A program made the translations under genes and the position numbers. Under the pieces are notes generated by a model. The model did not search any database. It worked only from the letters and a program-made list of their open reading frames with translations, and was not told where the DNA came from. From NCBI GenBank assembly GCA_028717865.1, contig JAQUMZ010000157.1, positions 1 to 6,649 of the forward strand: a DNA stretch of 6,649 bases, in the 5' to 3' direction. Shown piece after piece: positions 1 to 6,181 of this stretch; position 1 is the stretch's first letter; the number at the start of each line of letters is the position of its first letter. This DNA is from Elusimicrobiota bacterium. Lineage in GTDB: Bacteria; Elusimicrobiota; Elusimicrobia; UBA1565; UBA9628.

Positions 1-1129
1 GGTCCATGAAGGCTCCGGGATCGCCCTCGTCGCCGTTGCAGATCACGTATTTCACCGGATCCGGATTGGCCCGGGCGAACTTCCACTTGGTCCCGGTCGG
101 GAAACCCCCGCCGCCGCGGCCGCGCAGGCCGGAGCCGAATATCTCCGCGATGACCGCCTCGGGCTTCATGGCCAGGGCCTTGCGCAAGGCCTGATAGCCC
201 CCCGCGCGCTCGTAGGCCTCCAGCGAATCCGGATCTATGACGCCGCAATTGCGCAGCACGATGCGCTTCTGCTGGGCGTAATAAGGATGGCTCGCCATCG
301 GGCGTTCGGGCGACAGGACGAGGAGCTTCTCCACCGGCCGCCCGCCCAGCACGTGCTCCTCCAGTATCCTGGCCGCCGCCTCCGGATGCGCCCCGCCGTA
401 AAGATAGGAACGGCCGCCGTCGCAAAGGACCTCGAGCAGGGGCTCGGCATGGCACATGCCGTTGCAGCCGGTGGCCGAAAGCTCCAGCGCCAACCCGCGT
501 TCCGATATGGCCGCGCGCAAGGCCTCCCAGGTCTTGCGCGCCCCGGCGGCCACGCCGCAGGAGCCCAGGCCCAGGCGCAGACCGACGACGCCGGGGGCGG
601 GCTTGACGGGACCCGACGCCGGGGCCGCGGCCGGACGGCGGGCGGCGGCGGTCCTGGATTTGCGCTCGCGGCGCTCCTTAATGACCCGCTTGGCCTTGTC
701 GCCGCCGAGTCCTCCGTAGGTCTCGTCCTGGACCATCACCACGGGAGCCAGACTGCAGCAGCCCAGGCAGGCCACGTTCTCGATGGAGAACTCGCCGTCC
801 GGGGTCGTCTCGCCGTGGCCGATGCCCAGTTCCTCCTTGAGCGCGAAGCTGACCTTGTCGGCTCCGGAGACGTGGCAGGCGGTGCCGTGGCAGACCCGGA
901 TATGCTGGCGTCCCACGGGCTTGAGCCGGAACTGGGCGTAGAAGGTCAGCACGCCCATGACCTCGGCGGCGGAAACGCAAAGATGCTGCGCCAGCCTTTC
1001 TATGGCCGGCCGCGGCAGGTAGCCCAGGCGCTCCTGGACCTTCTGCAGCAGGATGATGAGCGCGCCCCTCTTCTTGCCGAACCGCGCGACGGTCTGGTCG
1101 ACGGCCTCGTCGATCTCGGCGCTGGTCAT
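1..1129 (-). CDS. NuoE-NuoF fusion, NADH-binding diaphorase subunit (3'-partial)
   Basis: This is an uninterrupted frame of 376 codons that leaves the window before its stop. Residues about 1-150 are a NuoE-type thioredoxin-fold domain with the complete [2Fe-2S] cysteine set: C80 and C85 (C-x4-C), then C121 and C125 in CLGCC. A basic Ala/Pro linker (about 151-182) leads to the second thioredoxin-like domain found at the N-terminus of NuoF/HydB/HndC-type subunits, with C191, C222 and C226 (GCNGMC followed by EP). The FMN/NADH domain begins near residue 280 and shows GLRGRGGGGFPTGTKW (334-349) and CNGDEGDPGAF (364-374), the classic NuoF flavin-site motifs. By family knowledge it passes electrons between NAD(P)H, FMN and Fe-S centres of a soluble hydrogenase, formate dehydrogenase or similar complex. 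NuoE and NuoF are usually separate genes; the fusion recalls HoxF. The start is ATG with GAGGGG just upstream, 10 bases after the Lrp-domain gene. The catalytic partner lies outside the window, so the complex cannot be named. Confidence 0.9.
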   Translation of the reverse strand, partial: MTSAEIDEAVDQTVARFGKKRGALIILLQKVQERLGYLPRPAIERLAQHLCVSAAEVMGVLTFYAQFRLKPVGRQHIRVCHGTACHVSGADKVSFALKEELGIGHGETTPDGEFSIENVACLGCCSLAPVVMVQDETYGGLGGDKAKRVIKERRERKSRTAAARRPAAAPASGPVKPAPGVVGLRLGLGSCGVAAGARKTWEALRAAISERGLALELSATGCNGMCHAEPLLEVLCDGGRSYLYGGAHPEAAARILEEHVLGGRPVEKLLVLSPERPMASHPYYAQQKRIVLRNCGVIDPDSLEAYERAGGYQALRKALAMKPEAVIAEIFGSGLRGRGGGGFPTGTKWKFARANPDPVKYVICNGDEGDPGAFMD

Positions 1130-1139
1130 GGCTCGCCCC

Positions 1140-1403
1140 TCAGGCCGCGGCCCGGTGCCGCTCGAAGGAGGAGGCGATCTTAAGGACCTCGAGGGTCCTC
1201 ACCCAGGGGAATTTCGCGACTTGATCGGCCAAGGCGCCCACGCTGTCGGCGGTCTCCACCATGAGCACGAGATCGTAACCGCCGACCGTCGGATCGGCGA
1301 AATCCACTTCCGGCATGGCCTCGACTTGGCGCAGGGCCCGCTGCGCCTCATCGCGGCCGACTTGGTCCGACAGCTTGATCAGCAGATACGCGCGCAGCGC
1401 CAT
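1140..1403 (-). CDS. Stand-alone Lrp/AsnC ligand-binding (RAM) domain protein
   Basis: This 87-aa protein consists almost entirely of the effector-binding alpha/beta domain found at the C-terminus of Lrp/AsnC regulators. It begins with a beta strand (ALRAYLLIKL), then a helix rich in Ala/Arg/Glu, then the diagnostic GGYDLVLMVE (41-50) and a second helix ending at VRTLEVLKI (68-76). The N-terminal helix-turn-helix of full Lrp proteins is absent, and there is no room for it before the start. Free-standing domains of this kind are known in bacteria and archaea and form dimers or larger rings that bind small molecules such as amino acids. The start is well supported by an AGGAGG ribosome site four bases upstream. 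It is the first gene of a probable two-gene-or-longer operon with the NuoE-NuoF fusion. A role as modulator or small-molecule sensor for that redox enzyme is an inference from position only. Confidence 0.85.
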   Translation of the reverse strand: MALRAYLLIKLSDQVGRDEAQRALRQVEAMPEVDFADPTVGGYDLVLMVETADSVGALADQVAKFPWVRTLEVLKIASSFERHRAAA

Positions 1404-1407
1404 GACG

Positions 1408-1413
1408 CCTCCT
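1408..1413 (-). promoter_or_regulatory. Ribosome binding site AGGAGG of the Lrp-domain gene
   Basis: The minus strand reads AGGAGG, then four bases, then ATG. This is a full-consensus Shine-Dalgarno core with slightly short spacing. It shows that this genome uses Shine-Dalgarno initiation, which makes its absence before the divergent gene more telling. Confidence 0.8.
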
Positions 1414-1437
1414 GGTCAGTATGGAAAGTCCAATATC

Positions 1438-1446
1438 ATCATACCA
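1438..1446 (-). promoter_or_regulatory. Probable extended -10 promoter for the Lrp-domain/NuoEF operon
   Basis: On the minus strand the AT-rich gap contains TGGTATGAT, which matches the extended -10 form TGnTATAAT at all but one base. Transcription would begin near 1431, giving a leader of about 28 bases that contains the AGGAGG site. No convincing -35 hexamer lies 16-18 bases upstream (the bases there read AATCGG), which is tolerable for extended -10 promoters. The call rests on sequence match and position only. Confidence 0.5.
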
Positions 1447-1497
1447 AAATCGAAATCCTCCCGATTCCCCAGTTCTCTAGTCCGCGCGGCGCCGCCC

Positions 1498-1506
1498 TGA
1501 TACAAT
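1498..1506 (+). promoter_or_regulatory. Probable extended -10 promoter, leaderless transcript
   Basis: The plus strand reads TGATACAAT, an extended -10 element with one mismatch to TGnTATAAT. The usual distance from a -10 hexamer to the start point places transcription initiation at about 1513, exactly the ATG of the downstream gene. There is no recognisable -35 hexamer (TAGTCC at the expected place). The TGA of this element is also an in-frame stop for the gene, so the coding frame cannot extend further upstream. Confidence 0.5.
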
Positions 1507-1512
1507 GGCGGC

Positions 1513-3516
1513 ATGCCCAGGGCCGCGGCCGCGATTTTGGCCTGCCTATGGCTCGGCGCTCCGGCGCGCGGCGCCCTCTCGCGCGAACAGGCCGAGGCGG
1601 TCGCGCGCTGTTTGTCGGCCCGCGCGCCCGCCGAGGACCGCCCCCGCCTGGAGGAGGGCGTGCGCCGGGCGGCCGAGCTCTGGGACGCCGGCGACGGGAC
1701 GCTCGAGGAGTTCAAGGACTTCTGCGCGGAGAACTTCGTCCCGGAGGCCGGCCTCGGCGCGCTGCTGGAGCGCTTCGAGGCCAAGCTGGAGGCCCTGCGC
1801 GGGCACTTCGCGGCCATGGAGCTTGAGCTGCGGCGGGAGATCGAAGAGGACCGCGGCCGGCTCGGGGCCATAGACCGGCTCTTCGCGGCGCTGGCCCCGG
1901 CCGAACATCTGGAGGCGGACCTTTTCCGCCGCAAGCCGGCCTTCGCCGCCCGGCTCAACTTCCCCCCGCCCGCGCTCGACGAAGTCCTGCGCGAGGGCGA
2001 CGGCTGGCCGCGGCGGCGCTGGGCGGCCGCGCGCCTGGGCCGGCTGTTCGCCTATCGCGTCCCGGAGGAGGTCCGGCGGCAGGCGGCGCGCATGCGCGCC
2101 GCCGCGGCCGCCTACAACGAGGGCTACGCCGTGCGCTGGGATCGGGTGGTCGGGGAGGACGGCGCGCCCCTGTACCGCGCCCCGGCGCGTCCCGCCTCCC
2201 TTCAGGAGCTGCGCGGCGGGCTCGCCGTCCTCTACGACGACGCCGCGGGCCTGGCCGGCCAGCGGACGATTCTGACCATAATGGAGCGGATCGTCAGCCA
2301 GGAGATTCCCCAGGCCGCCATCGGCGACAACGAGCACCTCTGGACCCTGGCCACCGACGCGATCGACGGCAAGGCGTCTGCCCGCGAGCCCGACACCCGC
2401 TATGGCATGCTGCTGAGCCTGCGCCGCGCCGCCCGGCTGGAGGATCCCCACTACCCGGGCCACCCCACTCTGATGGACCGCGCCTTCGGCCTGGAACTGG
2501 AAATGCCGGAGGATTGGGCCCGGTCCCGGCTCGAGGCCGTGCTGAGCGCTCCGGCCGGGCGGCGCACGGCCGAACTAATCAAGGCTCGTTTGCGGCGCCC
2601 GCTGCAGCCCTTCGACATCTGGTACGGGGGCTTGCGGCCGGCCCCGGGGCCGAGCCGGGAAGAACTCGACGCCCTGGCGCGCCGGCGCTATCCGACCGCC
2701 GCGGCGCTGCGCGGCGACATTCCGCGCCTGCTCCGGCAGTTGGGCTTTTCGGCCGACGCCGCCCGCCTCGTGGCCGCCCGCGTCGAGGTCGACGCCGCCC
2801 GCAGCGATAGCCGCGCCGAGGGGCCGTGCCTGCCCTCGGAACCGTGCCGCCTGCGCGCCCAGGTGCGCGCGGACGGGTTGGATTACGAGGGCTTCGCGGC
2901 GGCGCTGCGCGAGCTGGGCCGCTGCGCCGCGAACATCCTCTCCCGGGAAGCGACGGACCATTATCTGCTCGCGGGGCTTCCCAACGACGCATTCTCCGAA
3001 GTCTTCCCGTCCCGCTTCCAGGGCCTGGCTTCGGAAGCCCTGGGGCTGGGCCGGCCCGACGCCCGGGCGGAAGCGCTTCAGGCCCTGGACGAGCTGTGGA
3101 CGGCGCGCGAGGCCGCCGGAACGGCCCTGGTGGAGCTGGCCGTATGGCGCTGGCTGTACGGACATCCCGACGCCGCGCCCGAAGCCGCGCGCGACGCCGT
3201 GCTGGCCATCGCCCGCAGCGTATGGAACAAGCATTTCGCCCCGCTTTTCGAGGTGGACGACTCGCCCATCCTGGCGTTCCAGCCGCGCTTGCTGAGCTGC
3301 AGCCTCTGCGCCCCGAAAGCGGCCCTCGGGCTCATCGTCGCCGCCCAAGTGGCCGAAGGCATCGAGGGCAAGCCTCTCGGCGCGGAAATGGAACGGCTCT
3401 GCCGGATAGGCGCGCTCGCGCCGGCGGAATGGATGCGGCGGGCGGTCGGCGAACCCGTCTCGGCGCGGCCGCTCCTGGAGCGAGCCGATCGAGCCCTGGC
3501 CGACCTGCACCCCTAG
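1513..3516 (+). CDS. Predicted exported M3-like metallopeptidase homologue with a lost zinc site
   Basis: The 667-aa product starts with a short Sec-type signal (PRAAAAILACLWLG, likely cut near ARG/ALS at 20-21). The N-terminal half is alpha-helical and charged, without a motif I can name. The C-terminal half follows the layout of a gluzincin metallopeptidase related to M3-like enzymes: LQPFDIWYGGLRP (364-376), a helix around DIPRLLRQLGF (402-412), then DYEGF before the expected HExxH helix, then LPNDAFSEVFPS (489-500), and a C-terminal GALAPAEWM (633-641) followed by SARPLL. The zinc motif position reads R466-E467-L468-G469-R470, so both zinc-binding histidines are arginine, while the catalytic Glu and the putative third-ligand Glu E496 (26 residues after R470) remain. 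It is therefore probably inactive as a zinc peptidase and may bind peptides or act as a scaffold. Cysteines C439/C445 and a CxxC at 596-599 could form disulfides. The start is bounded by an in-frame TGA at 1498 and has no Shine-Dalgarno sequence. Family assignment is from motif memory, not a search. Confidence 0.8.
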   Translation: MPRAAAAILACLWLGAPARGALSREQAEAVARCLSARAPAEDRPRLEEGVRRAAELWDAGDGTLEEFKDFCAENFVPEAGLGALLERFEAKLEALRGHFAAMELELRREIEEDRGRLGAIDRLFAALAPAEHLEADLFRRKPAFAARLNFPPPALDEVLREGDGWPRRRWAAARLGRLFAYRVPEEVRRQAARMRAAAAAYNEGYAVRWDRVVGEDGAPLYRAPARPASLQELRGGLAVLYDDAAGLAGQRTILTIMERIVSQEIPQAAIGDNEHLWTLATDAIDGKASAREPDTRYGMLLSLRRAARLEDPHYPGHPTLMDRAFGLELEMPEDWARSRLEAVLSAPAGRRTAELIKARLRRPLQPFDIWYGGLRPAPGPSREELDALARRRYPTAAALRGDIPRLLRQLGFSADAARLVAARVEVDAARSDSRAEGPCLPSEPCRLRAQVRADGLDYEGFAAALRELGRCAANILSREATDHYLLAGLPNDAFSEVFPSRFQGLASEALGLGRPDARAEALQALDELWTAREAAGTALVELAVWRWLYGHPDAAPEAARDAVLAIARSVWNKHFAPLFEVDDSPILAFQPRLLSCSLCAPKAALGLIVAAQVAEGIEGKPLGAEMERLCRIGALAPAEWMRRAVGEPVSARPLLERADRALADLHP

Positions 3517-4247
3517 CGGCGCGGCCGCGCCGATGCCGCCTCGCCCTTCATGGGCGCGAAACGCGCGGTGAGACGCCTGGCCTCGACCATGCCGGCCTCG
3601 GTCTTGCGCACTACCACCAGGGTCTGCGTCTTCCACTTGGCGGCCTTGGCTCCGCCGATAGGGATGACCAGGCGGCCGCCCATGGCCAGCTGGTCTACGA
3701 GAGCCTCCGGGATGTGGTCCGGCGCGCAGGTGACGATGATGGCGTCGAACGGCGCCGCCTCGGGCCAGCCGCGATAGCCGTCGCCCGCGCGCACCGAGAC
3801 GTTCCCATAGCCCAGCTCCGCGATGGTCTTGGCCGCGCGCTTGGCCAAGGCGGGCACGATCTCGATCGTATGCACGGAGCGCACCAGGCGCGAAAGCAGC
3901 GCGGCCTGGTAGCCCGAGCCCGTGCCCACCTCGAGGACCTTGTCCCCGGCCTTGGGCTCGAGGGTCTGCGTCATGTAGGCGGCCAAGAAAGGCGGCCCTA
4001 TCGTCTGCCCCTTGCCGATCGGAATGTCTTGGTCCGAATAAGCCTCGGCGGATAACCGCTTCGGAACGAAAAGGTGCCGCGGCACCTCGCCCAGGGCGTC
4101 GAGGACCCTTCGGTCGGAGATGGGATGGGAGGGGTCGATCTTCGCGACGCGCTCGACCATGGCCCGCCTCGACTCGACGTACCGCCCGGCCTCCGGAGCC
4201 GCGCCCGCGCAGGCCCAGACCGCCAACAGCGCTGGAATCACGCTCAT
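3513..4247 (-). CDS. pcm: Protein-L-isoaspartate O-methyltransferase, probably exported
   Basis: The 244-aa enzyme transfers a methyl group from S-adenosylmethionine to isoaspartyl residues, starting repair of aged proteins. VPRHLFVP (55-62) and IPIGKGQTI (75-83) mark the family. The SAM site is VLEVGTGSGYQAALL (104-118), with E129 in TIEI and GDG at 156-158. PFDAIIVTCAPDHIPEAL (166-183) and GGRLVIPIG (190-198) complete the core, and RFAPMKG (229-235) is the usual end. Most family members have Ser after GQTI; here it is G84. The first 20 residues are hydrophobic and Ala-rich, with no counterpart in cytoplasmic Pcm, and look like a signal or anchor, though without a positive N-region. The ATG follows the glgB stop by 8 bases, with a weak AGGCGG site over that stop. 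Open frame continues upstream to 4769 but lies wholly inside glgB. The stop shares CTAG with the convergent gene. Confidence 0.92.
   Translation of the reverse strand: MSVIPALLAVWACAGAAPEAGRYVESRRAMVERVAKIDPSHPISDRRVLDALGEVPRHLFVPKRLSAEAYSDQDIPIGKGQTIGPPFLAAYMTQTLEPKAGDKVLEVGTGSGYQAALLSRLVRSVHTIEIVPALAKRAAKTIAELGYGNVSVRAGDGYRGWPEAAPFDAIIVTCAPDHIPEALVDQLAMGGRLVIPIGGAKAAKWKTQTLVVVRKTEAGMVEARRLTARFAPMKGEAASARPRR
3517..3532. repeat. Perfect 16-base GC palindrome at the convergent gene ends
   Basis: The bases CGGCGCGGCCGCGCCG read the same on both strands. In RNA this could form a six-pair GC stem with a GGCC loop. It begins one base after the plus-strand stop codon and lies within the last five codons of pcm (the ARPRR end). 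There is no T-run after it on either strand, so it is not a canonical intrinsic terminator. It could still slow polymerase on both converging transcripts, or be chance in such GC-rich sequence. Confidence 0.5.
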
Positions 4248-4255
4248 ATCGCCGC

Positions 4256-6181
4256 CTATTTCGTCTCGGCCTTGAAGTACAGGCACGACAGTGGAGGCAG
4301 GGTGACCTCGATGGAGTGGCCGTGGCCGTGCCAGGACACGTCCTGGGCCTGCACGCCGCCCAGATTGCCCATGCCGCTGCCGCCGTACTCGGCGGCGTCG
4401 GAATTGATGATCTCCGACCAACGTCCGGGCCGCGGCACGCCGATCCGATACTTCGGGCGCGGCACCGGGGTGCAGTTGAGCACGACCAGGATCACGTCGT
4501 TGGTGCTGCTCCCCTTGCGTATGAAGCTCAAGACGGAGTTGTCGGCGTCGCCGCAGTCGATCCAGGAGAAGCCCGAGGGATCGAAGTCCCGCTCGTGCAG
4601 CGCCGGCTCGCAGCGGTAGACCCGGTTGCAGCGTTCGACCAGCCGGCGCACGCCCTCGTGCGGCGCATGGCCGAGCTCGTGCCAATCCAGGCTCGCCTGC
4701 CAGTTCCATTCCCGCCATTGCCCCCATTCGCCGCCCATGAACAAGAGCTTCTTGCCCGGCTGCGCCCACATGTAGCCGTACATCAGGCGCAGGTTGGAGA
4801 ACTTCTGCCAGTCGTCCCCGGACATCTGGGAGAGCAGCGAGCGTTTCCCGTGCACCACCTCGTCGTGCGAGAGGGGCAGGACGAAGTTCTCGTGAAAAGC
4901 GTAGAGCATGCGGAAGGTGATGACGTTCTGGTGGTAGCGCCGGTGCACGGGGTCCTTGTGCATGTAGTTGAGCGTGTCATGCATCCAGCCCATGTCCCAC
5001 TTGAACCCGAAGCCCAGCCCGCCGACGTAGGTCGGGCGCGAGACCATGCCCCAGGCCGTGGACTCTTCGGCGTAGGTCTGGACGTCCGGGAAATGCTTGT
5101 AGACCTCCTCGTTGAGCCGGCGCAGGAACCAGATGGCCTCGATGTTCTCCCGCCCGCCGTACTGGTTGGGTATCCATTCGCCGTCCTTGCGCGAGTAGTC
5201 GAGGTAGAGCATGGAGGCCACCGCATCGACGCGGATGCCGTCGATGTGGTACTTGTCGAACCAGAACAGCGCGCTGGAGATGAGGAAGGAGCGGACCTCG
5301 TTGCGCCCGTAATTGAAGATGAAGCTGCCCCAGTCGGGATGGAAGCCCTTGCGGGGATCGGCGTGGTCGTAGAGATGCGACCCGTCGAAGCTCTCCAGGC
5401 CGTGCCCGTCGGTGGCGAAGTGCGACGGCACCCAGTCGAGGATGACGCCGATGCCCTCCTGGTGCAGATGATCCACGAAATGCATGAAATCCTGCGGGGT
5501 GCCGAAGCGGGAGGTGGGGGCGAAGTAGCCCAGCGACTGATAGCCCCAGGAGCCCGAGTAGGGATGCTCCATGACGGGCAGCAGTTCCACGTGCGTGAAG
5601 CCCAGGCTCCGGACGTGCTCGGCCAGCCGGGAAGCCAGCTCGCGGTAGGTCAGCGGCCGGTGCCCCTCCTCGGGCACGCGCATCCAGGACTCCAGGTGCA
5701 TCTCGTAGATCGAAATCGGCGCGTCGTGGGCGTTGCGCCGGCGCCGGTCCTTCATCCAGGCGGCGTCGCCCCACTGGTAGTCGAGGTCCCAGACCACCGA
5801 GGCCGACTTGGGCGGAACCTCCGCGTAAAAGCCCACGGGATCGGCCTTCTCGGCCTTGTAGCCGTGCAGTTGGGAGGAAATGTGGTACTTGTAGGCCGCG
5901 CCCTTCTCCACCCCGGGAACGAAGCCCTCCCAGATGCCCGAGGACGCGCGGGCATGCAGGGGATTCTTGGTCCGGTTCCAATGGTTGAAGTCCCCCATCA
6001 CGCAGACCTTCTTGGCGTTGGGAGCCCAGACCGCGAAATAGACCCCCTTCTGCCCGCCGTGCTCCATGGGATGGGCGCCGAGCTTGTCGTAGATCCGGAA
6101 GTGCGTGCCTTCGTTGTAGAGGTAGAGATCCTGCTCGGTCAGCAGGCTGGGCTGCGCGTGATGTTTCTCGGTGACGCTCAT
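4256..6181 (-). CDS. glgB: 1,4-alpha-glucan (glycogen) branching enzyme, GH13
   Basis: The 641-aa cytoplasmic enzyme cuts an alpha-1,4-glucan chain and rejoins it through an alpha-1,6 bond, making branch points in glycogen. A CBM48 domain lies at about 25-125 (YFAVWAPNAKKVCVMGDFN, 48-66), followed by the GH13 barrel and a C-terminal beta domain. All four GH13 signature regions are intact: DWVPSHF (249-255), GIRVDA with nucleophile D319, AEEST with acid/base E372, and LPLSHDEVVHG with H439/D440. The length fits the short GlgB type that lacks the extra N1 domain of E. coli GlgB. The ATG at 6181 was chosen because it overlaps the malQ stop as ATGA and has GAGGAG nine bases upstream; an ATG three codons earlier (6190) abuts that GAGGAG and cannot use it. 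The gene lies between malQ and pcm in one operon. Confidence 0.97.
   Translation of the reverse strand: MSVTEKHHAQPSLLTEQDLYLYNEGTHFRIYDKLGAHPMEHGGQKGVYFAVWAPNAKKVCVMGDFNHWNRTKNPLHARASSGIWEGFVPGVEKGAAYKYHISSQLHGYKAEKADPVGFYAEVPPKSASVVWDLDYQWGDAAWMKDRRRRNAHDAPISIYEMHLESWMRVPEEGHRPLTYRELASRLAEHVRSLGFTHVELLPVMEHPYSGSWGYQSLGYFAPTSRFGTPQDFMHFVDHLHQEGIGVILDWVPSHFATDGHGLESFDGSHLYDHADPRKGFHPDWGSFIFNYGRNEVRSFLISSALFWFDKYHIDGIRVDAVASMLYLDYSRKDGEWIPNQYGGRENIEAIWFLRRLNEEVYKHFPDVQTYAEESTAWGMVSRPTYVGGLGFGFKWDMGWMHDTLNYMHKDPVHRRYHQNVITFRMLYAFHENFVLPLSHDEVVHGKRSLLSQMSGDDWQKFSNLRLMYGYMWAQPGKKLLFMGGEWGQWREWNWQASLDWHELGHAPHEGVRRLVERCNRVYRCEPALHERDFDPSGFSWIDCGDADNSVLSFIRKGSSTNDVILVVLNCTPVPRPKYRIGVPRPGRWSEIINSDAAEYGGSGMGNLGGVQAQDVSWHGHGHSIEVTLPPLSCLYFKAETK

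Noticed and set aside
287..1183. 298-codon plus-strand frame opposite the NuoE-NuoF gene
   Set aside because: The minus-strand frame carries the Fe-S and FMN motifs; this one has only Ala/Gly/Arg-rich sequence and crosses into the Lrp-domain gene.
1448..1466. Inverted repeat AATCG-9-CGATT upstream of the minus-strand -10 element
   Set aside because: Five-base arms in an AT-rich patch are too short to call an operator from one sequence.
2575..3636. 353-codon minus-strand frame opposite the exported protein and the end of pcm
   Set aside because: Its translation is Arg/Gly/Ala-rich with no domain, and it runs across the boundary between two well-supported genes. It is a GC-content artefact.
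4248..4769. Longer pcm reading frame beginning at 4769
   Set aside because: The extra 174 codons lie wholly within glgB in another frame and encode Arg/Ala-rich sequence without homology. The ATG at 4247 gives a normal Pcm with an N-terminal hydrophobic segment.
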